Positions 55,862 to 64,000 of a stretch of DNA of 64,000 bases are shown here, piece after piece; position 1 is the stretch's first letter; every line of letters begins with the position of its first letter. The DNA is from Paraburkholderia sp. UYCP14C. Lineage in GTDB: Bacteria > Pseudomonadota > Gammaproteobacteria > Burkholderiales > Burkholderiaceae. The notes beneath the pieces were generated by a model. That model made no database searches. It was not told the DNA's origin and was given only the letters and a program-made list of their open reading frames with translations. A program made the translations under genes and the position numbers. The stretch covers positions 1-64,000 of the forward strand of contig NZ_SELS01000023.1 of the NCBI RefSeq assembly GCF_004197395.1, given 5' to 3'.

Positions 55862-56935
55862 ATGAATGCACTCGAACATCAACTCCAATACCCCTTCAAC
55901 GACACGATGCCCGATTCGGGCCGCACGATGGAAGTCGCGCCCGGCGTGCTGTGGCTGCGCATGCCGCTGCCGTTCGCGCTCGACCATATCAACCTGTGGC
56001 TGCTGCGCGATGAGATCGACGGACAGCAAGGCTGGACCGTGGTCGATTGCGGTATTACGTCGGACACCATCAAAGCGAATTGGGAGAGCGTGTTCGACTC
56101 GGTGCTCGATGGGCTGCCGGTGCTGCGCGTGATCGTCACGCATTGCCATCCGGATCACATCGGCCTCGCGCACTGGGTGTGCGGCGGCGGCGATAAGCAG
56201 CGTTGGGACGCGCGGCTGTGGATGACGCTCGGCGAATACATGCAGGCGCGTGTGATGGCGACCGGCGACGGCTCGAACGCGGGCGGTGAGGCCGCGGCGC
56301 GGCACTTCGCGCGGCATGGTCTGAACGACGCCGAATCGCTCGACAAGCTGCGCAATCGCGAGAGCTATTACACGACCCTCGTGCCGGCGATTCCGAGGCA
56401 ATACCGCCGCTTGCGCGAAGCCGAGGACGTGAGGATCGGCGGCAGGTCGTGGCGCGTGGTGACGGGCTTTGGCCACTCGCCGGAACACTGCGCGCTGTAC
56501 TGCGCGGAAACCGGCACGCTGATTTCCGGCGACATGGTGCTGCCGCGCATTTCGACCAACGTGTCGGTGTTCGATATCGAGCCTGAAGGCTCGCCGCTCG
56601 AACTGTATCTGGAGTCGCTCGGCCGCTACGAGACGATGCCTGAGGAGACCCTGGTGCTGCCGTCGCATGGCAAGCCGTTTCGCGGCGTGCGCACGCGCAT
56701 TCGGCAACTGCGCGAGCACCACGTCGCGCGGCTCGCCGAAGTGCGCGAAGCGTGCGCGGAAAAGCCGCGCAGCGCCGCCGATATCGTGCCGTTGATGTTC
56801 AAGCGCCAGCTCGATATCCATCAGATGACGTTCGCGCTGGGCGAGGCGCTCGCGCATTTGCATCTGCTGTGGCGATCGGGGGAATTGAAGCGGACGCAGG
56901 ATGCCGACGGGGTGATTCGGTTCGCGGCGGTGTGA
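55862..56935 (+). CDS. MBL-fold metallo-hydrolase with winged-helix C-terminus
   Basis: 357 aa from the ATG at 55862. The metal motif is 'THCHPDHIG' (HxHxDH). Later 'GFGHSPEH', 'ISGDMVLPRI' and 'LPSHGKPFRG' supply further metal ligands. The C-terminal ~90 residues fit a BLACT winged helix ('HVARLAEVREAC', 'HLHLLWRSGELKR'). It is divergent from the MerR regulator, so likely its target. Substrate unknown; MBL enzymes of this type often act on thioesters or lactones. Confidence 0.85.
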   Translation: MNALEHQLQYPFNDTMPDSGRTMEVAPGVLWLRMPLPFALDHINLWLLRDEIDGQQGWTVVDCGITSDTIKANWESVFDSVLDGLPVLRVIVTHCHPDHIGLAHWVCGGGDKQRWDARLWMTLGEYMQARVMATGDGSNAGGEAAARHFARHGLNDAESLDKLRNRESYYTTLVPAIPRQYRRLREAEDVRIGGRSWRVVTGFGHSPEHCALYCAETGTLISGDMVLPRISTNVSVFDIEPEGSPLELYLESLGRYETMPEETLVLPSHGKPFRGVRTRIRQLREHHVARLAEVREACAEKPRSAADIVPLMFKRQLDIHQMTFALGEALAHLHLLWRSGELKRTQDADGVIRFAAV

Positions 56936-56958
56936 TCCGGTTCAATTCGATTCGCCGA

Positions 56959-56998
56959 TAAAAAAGCCCGGTTGCGCTTCCACGCAACCGGGCTTTTT
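56959..56998. terminator. Bidirectional terminator
   Basis: An A-run, AAGCCCGGTTGCG, a 6-base loop, CGCAACCGGGCTT and a T-run, between the convergent MBL hydrolase and binding-protein genes. It works for both strands. Confidence 0.85.
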
Positions 56999-57035
56999 AC
57001 TGACGCGCCCAGCTTGAATCAGCCGCAGCGCGAAA

Positions 57036-58622
57036 TCACTGCACCACCACCGCGCCAAAATTCTGCCGCCCAAACGGACTCACGTGATACCCGCTCACGT
57101 TGGTACGCGTGATCGCGGCGGCGGTCGGATAGCCGAGCGGGATCCACAGCGCTTCGTCGTGGATGATCTGCTGCGCGGCTTCATATGCCTTCGTACGCTT
57201 GGAGATATCGGCCGTGGCTTTGCCGTCGGCGATCAGCTTGTCGAGATCCTGATCGCAGAAACGCGCGAAGTTGATGCCCGACTTCACCGCGTTGCAACTG
57301 AAGAGCGGCGACAGATAGTTGTCCGGATCGCCGTTGTCGCCGGCCCAGCCCATGAACAGCGAGTCATGCTGGCCTTGCTTTGCCTGCTTGATCAGCTCGC
57401 CCCATTCGATCACCTTGACTTCCGCCTTCACGCCGATCTTCGCGAAGTCGGCCTGCAGCAGTTCGGCGCCGGCCTTCGGATTCGGATTCAGCACGCTGCC
57501 GTTCGGACGCACCCAGATGGTCGTTTCGAAGCCGTTCGGAAAGCCCGCGTTGGCGAGCAGTTGCTTCGCCTTCGCCGGGTCGTACGGCCAGCCCTTGATC
57601 GAGCGGTTGTAGCTCCACGTATTCGGCGGGAACGGGTTCACGGCCGGCGTCGCGGTGTTGTCGAACACGGTCTTCAGATACGTCGTGCGGTCGAACGCCA
57701 TGTTCAGCGCGGCGCGCACCTTCTGGTTGTCGAGCGGCTTCTGCTGCGTGTTCAGCGCGACGAAGGCCGTCATGAACGCGGGCGTCTGCACGATCGAGAG
57801 CGCCTTGTCGTTCTTCGCGTCGGCGAGATCCTGCGGCTTCGGCGACAGCGCGATCTGGCATTCGCCAGCCTTCACCTTCTGCGCGCGCACGGTCGCGTCC
57901 GGCGTGATCGCGTAGATCAGGCGCTCGATCTTCGGCTTCGGCCCCCAGTAGGTCGGGTTCGCGTCGTAACGGATCACCGCGTCTTTCGTATAGCTCTTCA
58001 GCACGAACGGGCCGGTGCCGATCGGCTGCGCGTTCAGCTCGACCTGCTTGCCGGCCTTCAGCAACTGGTCCGCGTACTCGGCCGAATAGATCGACGCGAA
58101 GCCCATCGTCAGGATCGACACGAAGGTCGCGTTCGGTTCGTTCAACTCGAACTTGACCGTGTTGTCGTCGACCTTGGTGATCGCCTTGATCAGCTTCGGC
58201 AGCCCCATCGATTGCGCGTGAGGGAAGCCGCTCGCGCCGGCCACCTTGTGCCACGGATTGCTGTCGTTGAGCATGCGGTCGAACGTGAAGATCACGTCGT
58301 CGGCATTCAGCGCGCGGGTGGGCTTGAAGTAGTCGGTGGTCTGGAACTGCACGTTCGGGCGCAGGTGGAACGTGTAGGTCAGGCCGTCGGGGCTCACTTC
58401 CCACTTGTCGGCGAGCGCGGGCACGACCTTCTTCGCGGCTTCATCGAACGACACCAGCGAGTTGAAGATCACATCCGCCGATGCATTGGTCGTAACGAGC
58501 GAATTGAACTGCACGACGTCGAAGCCGTCGGGGCTCGATTCGGTGCAGACGGTCAGCGGTTTGGCGAGGACGAGCGCGGGCGCCGTGAGCAGGATGGCGG
58601 CTGCGAGCAGTTTGAAGCGCAT
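57036..58622 (-). CDS. ABC transporter substrate-binding protein, DppA-like
   Basis: 528 aa periplasmic binding protein of family 5 (peptide/oligosaccharide). The signal peptide is 'LLAAAILLTAPALVLA', cleaved before KPLTVCTE. There is no lipobox Cys. Family segments are 'TYTFHLRPNVQFQ', 'LNADDVIFTFDRMLND' and 'AAQQIIHDEALWIPLGYPTA'. DppA of E. coli (dipeptide/heme) is the closest by memory. The matching permease and ATPase genes (dppBCDF) are not in the window, so it may be an orphan. Confidence 0.88.
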   Translation of the reverse strand: MRFKLLAAAILLTAPALVLAKPLTVCTESSPDGFDVVQFNSLVTTNASADVIFNSLVSFDEAAKKVVPALADKWEVSPDGLTYTFHLRPNVQFQTTDYFKPTRALNADDVIFTFDRMLNDSNPWHKVAGASGFPHAQSMGLPKLIKAITKVDDNTVKFELNEPNATFVSILTMGFASIYSAEYADQLLKAGKQVELNAQPIGTGPFVLKSYTKDAVIRYDANPTYWGPKPKIERLIYAITPDATVRAQKVKAGECQIALSPKPQDLADAKNDKALSIVQTPAFMTAFVALNTQQKPLDNQKVRAALNMAFDRTTYLKTVFDNTATPAVNPFPPNTWSYNRSIKGWPYDPAKAKQLLANAGFPNGFETTIWVRPNGSVLNPNPKAGAELLQADFAKIGVKAEVKVIEWGELIKQAKQGQHDSLFMGWAGDNGDPDNYLSPLFSCNAVKSGINFARFCDQDLDKLIADGKATADISKRTKAYEAAQQIIHDEALWIPLGYPTAAAITRTNVSGYHVSPFGRQNFGAVVVQ

Positions 58623-58923
58623 AGGATCTCCGGTAACGAGCGCAGTCAGGCAGTGCGTCTGGTTGTGTTTATGGCGGCGAGGCGTGAGCGGGGCAGGTGA
58701 GCGGTCCCGGCGCGCGCGTCGCCACGATTGTGATACGTTCCCGGCGCCGCCGTGCAGGTCGGGCGACCCCGGCCTGCGGCCTTTGCTTGTCTCCCGGCCG
58801 ACCTTCGAGGCCTGGCTGGCGGCGCGCCTTGGCGAAAGCTTATCGAAGGGCCATTATGGCGACAACAATTTAATCGACATATCCATATGGGGCGGCGTGG
58901 CCCTGGTGCCGCGCCGGACCGCC
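58623..58923. other. Intergenic region, nothing recognised
   Basis: About 300 bases between two genes on the same strand. It contains a short GC-poor patch near 58850-58890. I see no terminator with a clear T-run or known RNA here. Confidence 0.35.
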
Positions 58924-59742
58924 TCAGTCCGCCGCGGCCAGGCGCTGCAGGTAGCCGATGCCATCGATTGCGCGCACGCCGTACCACGACGTCATTTCCC
59001 CGTCGATCAGCTCGATGCGCTTGCCGGTGAGACGCGGATCGCGCGCGAGCGCATCGCGATGCGCGGCCGTGAAGCGATACGGCTCGCTCGACAGCAGCAC
59101 GCGGTCGACTTGCGCGAGCCACGGCGCGGAGTCGAAGTCGAGCGTCGGGTAACGCGCGGCGCCCGAGTTGCCGCCGCGCACGTCGGGCAGCGTGTGCCAG
59201 TTGACGAGGCGCAGCATCGCGGCGATGTAAGTGTCGCGCGCGACGCTCATCCACGGTTCGCGCCAGATCAGGTACAGCACGTTTTGCGCGGCGAACGTGC
59301 GAGCGGCGGCTTCGCGCAGACGCGCTTCGAGCGCGCCGCTCAGGCTTCGCGCTGCGTCTTCGCGTCCGAAGATCGCGCCGAGCAGCGTGTACAGCGCGAG
59401 GTTGTCGCGCGGCGTGCGCGGATGGGTGACGACGATGTGCGGCACGAACGCGCGCAGTTGCTCGACGGTGTCGCGTTCGTTTTCGTCGATATTGACGATC
59501 AGGTGGGTGGGGCGCAGCGCGCGGATCGCGTCGAGCTTGACGGCTTTCGTGCCGCCGACCTTCGGCACCGCGCGGACCTTGTCGCGCGGATGCACGCAAA
59601 AGCCGGTGCGCCCGACGATTTGCCGCTCGAGGCCGAGCGCGAAGAGGGTTTCGGTGAGGCTCGGCACCAGCGACACGATGCGCGCCTCGGCGCCCGCGGG
59701 TTCGTGCGCGACGCCGGCTGCATCGACCGCACGGGACTGCAT
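58924..59742 (-). CDS. Helical-backbone metal-complex binding protein (BtuF-like), no signal peptide
   Basis: 272 aa of the BtuF/FhuD substrate-binding class (TroA-like helical backbone). It has 'ARIVSLVPSLTETLFALGL' at the N-terminus and 'RPTHLIVNIDEN' in the first lobe. The N-terminus before that is not hydrophobic, so export is doubtful. Annotated in relatives as cobalamin-binding. It starts three bases after the SDR stop and may serve B12 handling, but the ligand cannot be inferred from sequence. Confidence 0.75.
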   Translation of the reverse strand: MQSRAVDAAGVAHEPAGAEARIVSLVPSLTETLFALGLERQIVGRTGFCVHPRDKVRAVPKVGGTKAVKLDAIRALRPTHLIVNIDENERDTVEQLRAFVPHIVVTHPRTPRDNLALYTLLGAIFGREDAARSLSGALEARLREAAARTFAAQNVLYLIWREPWMSVARDTYIAAMLRLVNWHTLPDVRGGNSGAARYPTLDFDSAPWLAQVDRVLLSSEPYRFTAAHRDALARDPRLTGKRIELIDGEMTSWYGVRAIDGIGYLQRLAAAD

Positions 59743-59745
59743 GAA

Positions 59746-60519
59746 TTACTCGGTGGCGGCGCGCGGCTTGCGCGGCGCGCGTTCGAATACGCGGTCGTAG
59801 AGGCAGCGCGGCAGCACATGCAGCAGCATCGCGGCCACGCGCATCTGCCATGGAAACACCGCGAACGACGTCTGCCGTTCGACCGCGCCCGCGACCTTCG
59901 CCGCGAAGCGGTCGGCGTCCATCAGAAACGGCATGTTGTACGGATTGTGCTCGGTCATCGGCGTGCGGATATAGCCGGGCGCGATCGTGACGACTCCGAC
60001 GCCGAACGGCCGCATTTCGACGCGCAACGCTTCGAGATACTGCAGCGCCGCCGACTTCGACGCGCTGTACGCGCCCGAGCCCGGCAGGCCGCGCACGCCG
60101 GCGACGCTCGCAATGCCGACCAGCGTGCCGCGTTTCGTGTCGGCCATCGCGGCGGCGAACGGCTCGAACGTGGCGACCATGCCGAAGTAATTGATGTCCA
60201 TCACCTCGCGGAACGTGCGCAGATCGCCGTGACCGGTCAGCGCGCCGCGGCTGATGCCGGCGTTGGCGATCACGACGTCGGGCAGGCCATGTGCGGCGAT
60301 GAAGCGCGCGGCCGCATCGGCGAGCGCTTCCGCGTCGCGCACGTCGAGCGTATAAATCGAGACGGTGGTCTGGGGATGGGACTGCCGGAACGCGGCAAGC
60401 GCGTCGCCGCGGCGGGCGACGAGGCCGAGAATCGCGCCGCGCCGTGCATATTCGCCGGCGAGCGCGAGGCCGATGCCGCTCGAAGCGCCGGTAATGAAAA
60501 CCTTCAGCGGTGAGGTCAT
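59746..60519 (-). CDS. Short-chain dehydrogenase/reductase
   Basis: 257 aa classical SDR. NAD(P) loop 'FITGASSGIGLALAGEYARR', then 'VIANAGISRGALTG', and catalytic Ser ('IASVAGVRGLPG') plus 'GAYSASKSAALQYLEAL'. The C-terminal ~40 residues are basic, with a helical 'FPWQMRVAAMLLHVLPR' that could touch the membrane. It lies between dsbA (15 bases) and the BtuF-like gene, same strand. Substrate unknown. Confidence 0.88.
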   Translation of the reverse strand: MTSPLKVFITGASSGIGLALAGEYARRGAILGLVARRGDALAAFRQSHPQTTVSIYTLDVRDAEALADAAARFIAAHGLPDVVIANAGISRGALTGHGDLRTFREVMDINYFGMVATFEPFAAAMADTKRGTLVGIASVAGVRGLPGSGAYSASKSAALQYLEALRVEMRPFGVGVVTIAPGYIRTPMTEHNPYNMPFLMDADRFAAKVAGAVERQTSFAVFPWQMRVAAMLLHVLPRCLYDRVFERAPRKPRAATE

Positions 60520-60534
60520 ACCGGCGCCTCGTGA

Positions 60535-61173
60535 TTACATCTTTTTGGCGCGGACTTGCGAGACGAGATAGTCGAGCACCTGGATCGTGCCCGGCAGGGT
60601 GCCGGTCGCGGCCGGGCCGGTTTCATACTTGCCTTGCACGGCGAGCGTCGGCACGCCGTCGATCTTGTAGTCGTCGAGCAGTTTCTTGTCCTTCTGCAGC
60701 GCGCTTTGCGTCGAGAACGAGTTGTACGCTTCCATGTACTTCTTCGGATCGACGCCGAGCTTCGCGAGGAATTTGGTCTGGTCTTCCGGCGTCAGCAGAT
60801 AGTTCTTGTTGACGTGGATTTCGTTGAAGACCTTCGGCGTCAGTTCGTTCGCGAGGCCGAGCGCGTCGAGCGCGTGGTACATCTTCGAGTGCGGGATGAA
60901 GTCGTCGCGGAAGGCGACCGGCACGCGGCGGAACACGACGTCCGGGCCCTGCTTCTTGACCCACGCTTCGAGGAACGGGTTGAATTCATTGCAGTGCGGG
61001 CAGCCGTACCAGAAGAATTCGGTGACTTCGATCTTGCCGGCCGGCACGTCGGTAGGTTGCGGCGAGGCCAGCACGGTGTAGTCCTTGCCGGCGACCGGCG
61101 CGCTCGGCGACGCATGCGCGCCGGCCGCGATCAGGCCCAGCGAGAGAAACAGGATGCTCAGCAGTTTTTTCAT
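60535..61173 (-). CDS. dsbA: Thiol:disulfide interchange protein DsbA
   Basis: Periplasmic oxidase forming disulfide bonds, 212 aa from the ATG at 61173. The signal peptide is 'KKLLSILFLSLGLIAAGAHA'. The active site is Cys58-Pro-His-Cys61 ('GCPHC'), with the cis-Pro loop 'GVPTLAV' later on. Thioredoxin fold with the usual helical insertion. Fits DsbA in length. Confidence 0.92.
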   Translation of the reverse strand: MKKLLSILFLSLGLIAAGAHASPSAPVAGKDYTVLASPQPTDVPAGKIEVTEFFWYGCPHCNEFNPFLEAWVKKQGPDVVFRRVPVAFRDDFIPHSKMYHALDALGLANELTPKVFNEIHVNKNYLLTPEDQTKFLAKLGVDPKKYMEAYNSFSTQSALQKDKKLLDDYKIDGVPTLAVQGKYETGPAATGTLPGTIQVLDYLVSQVRAKKM

Positions 61174-61348
61174 GTTGTGTAGACCCAGATAAGGCGGTAG
61201 TGCAGTGACGCTCTGCGAAGGCCCGTCACCGCTGGTCGGATTCGGCGTGGCCGCCCGCCACAATGCAGGTCGAAGCGGCCATCGTGCTTGTGACTCGCGC
61301 TCCGCGCCGATAGTTCGACGCGCCGCGCGAGCCGGCGTTACCGTTTAT

Positions 61349-62152
61349 TTATTGTTTGGTGAAGCGGATCACTGCGGTATCGACACCCGCGTCCGACAGA
61401 CGCTGACGGCTCGAATTCATGTCCTCGAACTTCGAGAACGGCCCGATGCGCACGCGGTAGTACGTGACGCCGCCGGCATCGCGCTGCGTGACCTTCGATT
61501 CGAAGCCCTGGAACGCGAGCCGCGCGCGCTGCTGTTCGGCGTCGGCGGCGGTCTTGTACGCGCCGACCTGCAGGAAGTAGCCGGTGTTCGCGTCGCCCGG
61601 GGCCGGCGCGGGCGCGGCGGCCGAGCCAGGCTTTACGTTGGCCAGGGTGGTCGCGTTGGTGCTCTTCGGCGCGGAGCCTGCCGCGGTGGCGGCCGGCGCG
61701 CTCGACGTTTGCGGCTTCTTCGCCGGCGCGGGTGCGACGATGCCGCCGTTTTCCTGCGCGGGATTGGGCGCGACCGCCGTGCCGTTGTTATTCGCGTTGC
61801 CGGCCGACGGCGGCACTTCCACGATCTGCGGTTCTTCGAGCATGCCCGACTGGGTCTGCGCGTTGGTCTGGCCCGGCGCGGTGTTCGGCGGCGCGGGTTG
61901 CGCGGCCTGCGGCACCGGCTGCCCCGGCGTCTTGCCTTGCAGCGGACGGTTCGGATCGTATTGCGCCTGGCTCGCGCCGTTGTCGGTCGCCGCCGGCGGC
62001 GCGACCTTCGACACGAACGGCGTAGGCGCACGGGTGATATACAGCGCGACCACCACCGCGATCGCCAGGCCGACGATCAGGCCCAGCACGATGCCGAGAA
62101 AGGTGCCCCCGGTTTGCTTCGATTGCTTTGTTGTGCGGCGTGGTTTTGCCAT
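61349..62152 (-). CDS. SPOR-domain membrane protein, FtsN-like
   Basis: 267 aa from the ATG at 62152. A short cytoplasmic N-terminus and one membrane helix (about 17-40, 'FLGIVLGLIVGLAIAVVVAL') are followed by a long Pro/Ala/Asn-rich linker. A C-terminal SPOR domain (about 187-264, 'YFLQVGAYKTAADAEQQRA', 'YYRVRIGPFSKFEDM') binds denuded septal peptidoglycan. This layout is that of FtsN-type division proteins. It lies between argS and dsbA. Confidence 0.88.
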   Translation of the reverse strand: MAKPRRTTKQSKQTGGTFLGIVLGLIVGLAIAVVVALYITRAPTPFVSKVAPPAATDNGASQAQYDPNRPLQGKTPGQPVPQAAQPAPPNTAPGQTNAQTQSGMLEEPQIVEVPPSAGNANNNGTAVAPNPAQENGGIVAPAPAKKPQTSSAPAATAAGSAPKSTNATTLANVKPGSAAAPAPAPGDANTGYFLQVGAYKTAADAEQQRARLAFQGFESKVTQRDAGGVTYYRVRIGPFSKFEDMNSSRQRLSDAGVDTAVIRFTKQ

Positions 62153-62231
62153 CGTACGAATCACCTGCAAAAAGAATCCAGGAACGGCCGCCGATTATAG
62201 CGACGGCCGCGCGCATATTACGCTGGAGAAG

Positions 62232-64000
62232 TTACATCTTGACGGGAGCGGAGACGCCGATCGTCGCGAGACCGTTGGCCAGCACCTGGCGGGTGGCCGC
62301 GAGCAGCGCGACGCGAGCGTTGCGTTCGGCCGCATCGTCGACCAGCACGCGCTCGGCTCGGTCATTGTAGAACGAGTGAAATTCCCCGGCGAGTTCGCGC
62401 AGGTAGAACGCGACCGCGTGCGGCGCGAGTTCGTCGGCGGCGTGCTGCAGCATGTCCGGGAATTCGGCGAGCTTGTTGAGCAGCGCCATCGAGCGCTCGC
62501 TCGTGAGCGGCGACACGTCGACGCTCGGGAGCGCGCTTTCGTCCGTGTTGTAGCGCGCCTTGCACTCGGCGATCACCGAGCAGATGCGCGCGTGCGCGTA
62601 CTGCACGTAGTGCACCGGATTCTCGTCGTTCTGCTTCAGCGCGAGGTCGATGTCGAACACGAACTCGGTGTCCGCCTTGCGCGAGATCAGGAAGAAGCGC
62701 ACCGCGTCGCGGCCGCGGCGAATGGTTTCCTCGTCGATCAGATCGACGGCCGCTTCGGTGCCCGGCGTCGCGCCGCCCGACCATTCGATCAGGTCGCGCA
62801 CCGTCACGTAGCTGCCCGCGCGCTTCGAGATCTTCACCTCTTCGCCGTTGCGCATGACCGTGACCATCTTGTGCAGGATGTAGTCGGGGTAGCCCTTCGG
62901 AATGCCGATGCCGAGACCCTGCAGACCGGCGCGCACCCGCGCGATCGTGCCGTGGTGGTCCGAGCCCTGCACGTTGATGACCTTGGTGAAGCCGCGCTCC
63001 CACTTCGCGACGTGATAGGCGACGTCCGGCACGAAGTACGTGTAGGTGCCGTCGGTCTTGCGCATCACGCGGTCCTTGTCGTCGCCGTCGTCGGTGGTGC
63101 GCAGCCACAGCGCGCCTTCCTGCTCGTAGGTCTTGCCCGCGGCGATCAGCGCGTCGACCGTTTTCTCGACGCGGCCTTCCGTGTACAGCGACGATTCCAG
63201 GTAGTACTGGTCGAACTTCACGCCGAACGCCTGCAGGTCCATATCCTGCTCGCGACGCAGATACGTCACGGCGAAGCGGCGGATCGCCTCGAGGTCCTCG
63301 ACGTCGCGCGCGCCGGTGACGGGCTCGCCGTCGCTCGCCTCGACCGTGACGCCGTTCAGATAGTCCTTCGCGATGTCGGCGATGTACTCGCCGTTGTAGG
63401 CCGAAGCGGGCCAGCCCTCGTCGCCGGGGGCGAGGCCGCGCGCGCGTGCCTGGGTGGACAACGCGAGCGTGTGGATCTGCACGCCGGCGTCGTTGTAGTA
63501 GAACTCGCGATGCACGTCCCAGCCCTGCGACGCGAGCACGTGCGCGAGCGCGTCGCCGAGCGCCGCCTGGCGGCCGTGGCCGACGTGCAGCGGGCCGGTC
63601 GGGTTGGCCGACACGAACTCGATCAGCACGTGCTTGCCGGCGTCGCGCCGCGAGCGGCCGTACGCGTCCTGCTCGGCGAACACGGCGGCGATCACGCCTT
63701 GCTTGGCCGCGGCCGTGAGGCGCAGGTTGATGAAGCCGGGGCCTGCCACTTCGGCGGTGTCGATCAGGCCTTTGGCCTGCGGATTGCCGAGCAGCGCATC
63801 GACGATCTGTTGCGCGAGCTGGCGCGGATTGGCGCGCAGCGGCTTGGCGAGCTGCATCGCGACGTTGCACGCGACGTCACCGTGCGCGGCGACTTTCGGG
63901 CGCTCGAGCGTGATGGCGGGCGAGACGAAAGCGGCTTCGGTCGCGCCTTGCGTGGCAGTCGCGACCTGCTTCACCGTGTCGGCGAGCAGGGTTTCGAGTG
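62232..64000 (-). CDS. argS: Arginyl-tRNA synthetase, 5' end beyond the window
   Basis: Class I aminoacyl-tRNA synthetase. 590 codons are visible and the frame continues past the right edge. A GTG at 63974 is internal, because the coding sequence upstream of it still reads '[13 protein letters not shown]', typical of the ArgS N-terminal additional domain. '[13 protein letters not shown]' is the HIGH-type motif and '[10 protein letters not shown]' stands at the KMSKS position. The C-terminal anticodon-binding part ends '[14 protein letters not shown]'. A few N-terminal residues are missing from view. Confidence 0.93.
   Translation of the reverse strand, partial: LETLLADTVKQVATATQGATEAAFVSPAITLERPKVAAHGDVACNVAMQLAKPLRANPRQLAQQIVDALLGNPQAKGLIDTAEVAGPGFINLRLTAAAKQGVIAAVFAEQDAYGRSRRDAGKHVLIEFVSANPTGPLHVGHGRQAALGDALAHVLASQGWDVHREFYYNDAGVQIHTLALSTQARARGLAPGDEGWPASAYNGEYIADIAKDYLNGVTVEASDGEPVTGARDVEDLEAIRRFAVTYLRREQDMDLQAFGVKFDQYYLESSLYTEGRVEKTVDALIAAGKTYEQEGALWLRTTDDGDDKDRVMRKTDGTYTYFVPDVAYHVAKWERGFTKVINVQGSDHHGTIARVRAGLQGLGIGIPKGYPDYILHKMVTVMRNGEEVKISKRAGSYVTVRDLIEWSGGATPGTEAAVDLIDEETIRRGRDAVRFFLISRKADTEFVFDIDLALKQNDENPVHYVQYAHARICSVIAECKARYNTDESALPSVDVSPLTSERSMALLNKLAEFPDMLQHAADELAPHAVAFYLRELAGEFHSFYNDRAERVLVDDAAERNARVALLAATRQVLANGLATIGVSAPVKM

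Noticed and set aside
58405-60513. Very long open frame (about 700 codons) on the plus strand
   Set aside because: It lies antisense to the binding-protein, BtuF-like and SDR genes, is extremely Arg/His/Ala-rich and has no domain. Typical of GC-rich shadow frames.

Overview
The window is GC-rich chromosomal DNA from a member of the Burkholderiaceae, most likely Paraburkholderia, Caballeronia or Burkholderia. This is inferred from remembered family resemblance only. The pointers are a KirBac1.1-type potassium channel, a fused isobutyryl-CoA mutase (IcmF), a one-chain indolepyruvate ferredoxin oxidoreductase, a bioA-bioF-bioD-bioB cluster, aceK, and an argS/SPOR/dsbA block. Most of the sequence looks like ordinary core or metabolic chromosome. 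The exceptions are the left edge (about 1-3,350) and a small AT-richer patch at about 42,100-42,960.

Layout. 1-3,350: a tyrosine recombinase, a tRNA-Ala(CGC)-like sequence with a badly paired acceptor stem, an Mrr-type restriction endonuclease and a decayed chemotaxis receptor, together resembling the end of an integrated element. 3,565-7,577: anthranilate 1,2-dioxygenase genes antABC with a convergent AraC/XylS-type regulator. 7,913-15,100: a membrane diguanylate cyclase, a RutG-like pyrimidine permease, a sodium/proton antiporter, an EAL phosphodiesterase and cutC. 15,205-20,796: indolepyruvate ferredoxin oxidoreductase, KirBac and two small proteins. 20,950-24,139: a tightly overlapped lacI / AGE epimerase / PfkB kinase operon with a clear inverted-repeat operator upstream. 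24,510-29,436: a BASS-family transporter, a small exported protein, a porin and a LysR regulator. 29,554-36,697: icmF, nitronate monooxygenase, a fluoroacetate-dehalogenase-like hydrolase, an AsnC regulator and an EamA exporter.

36,997-41,173: a compact minus-strand run of MBL hydrolase, hotdog protein, DUF1289, YbaK and HMG-CoA lyase, then a GhrA-type reductase. 41,489-42,745: an RBBP9-like hydrolase and a remnant resembling a type VI amidase effector (Tae4) with a small membrane protein. 42,978-47,406: the biotin operon bioAFDB. 47,855-53,359: a secreted alpha/beta hydrolase, YchJ, acyl-CoA dehydrogenase, SDR and thiolase. 53,429-58,622: aceK, a MerR regulator divergent from an MBL hydrolase, and a peptide-binding lipid-free SBP. 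58,924-64,000: a B12-type binding protein, SDR, dsbA, a SPOR protein and argS, which runs off the right edge.

The common theme is catabolism of aromatic and branched compounds to acyl-CoA (antABC, indolepyruvate oxidoreductase, IcmF, HMG-CoA lyase, acyl-CoA dehydrogenase, thiolase). I did not find a clearly new defence or mobile system. The best leads are the Tae4-like remnant, the dehalogenase with a complete fluoroacetate-type active site, the lacI/AGE/PfkB sugar module with its operator, and several unassigned palindromes.
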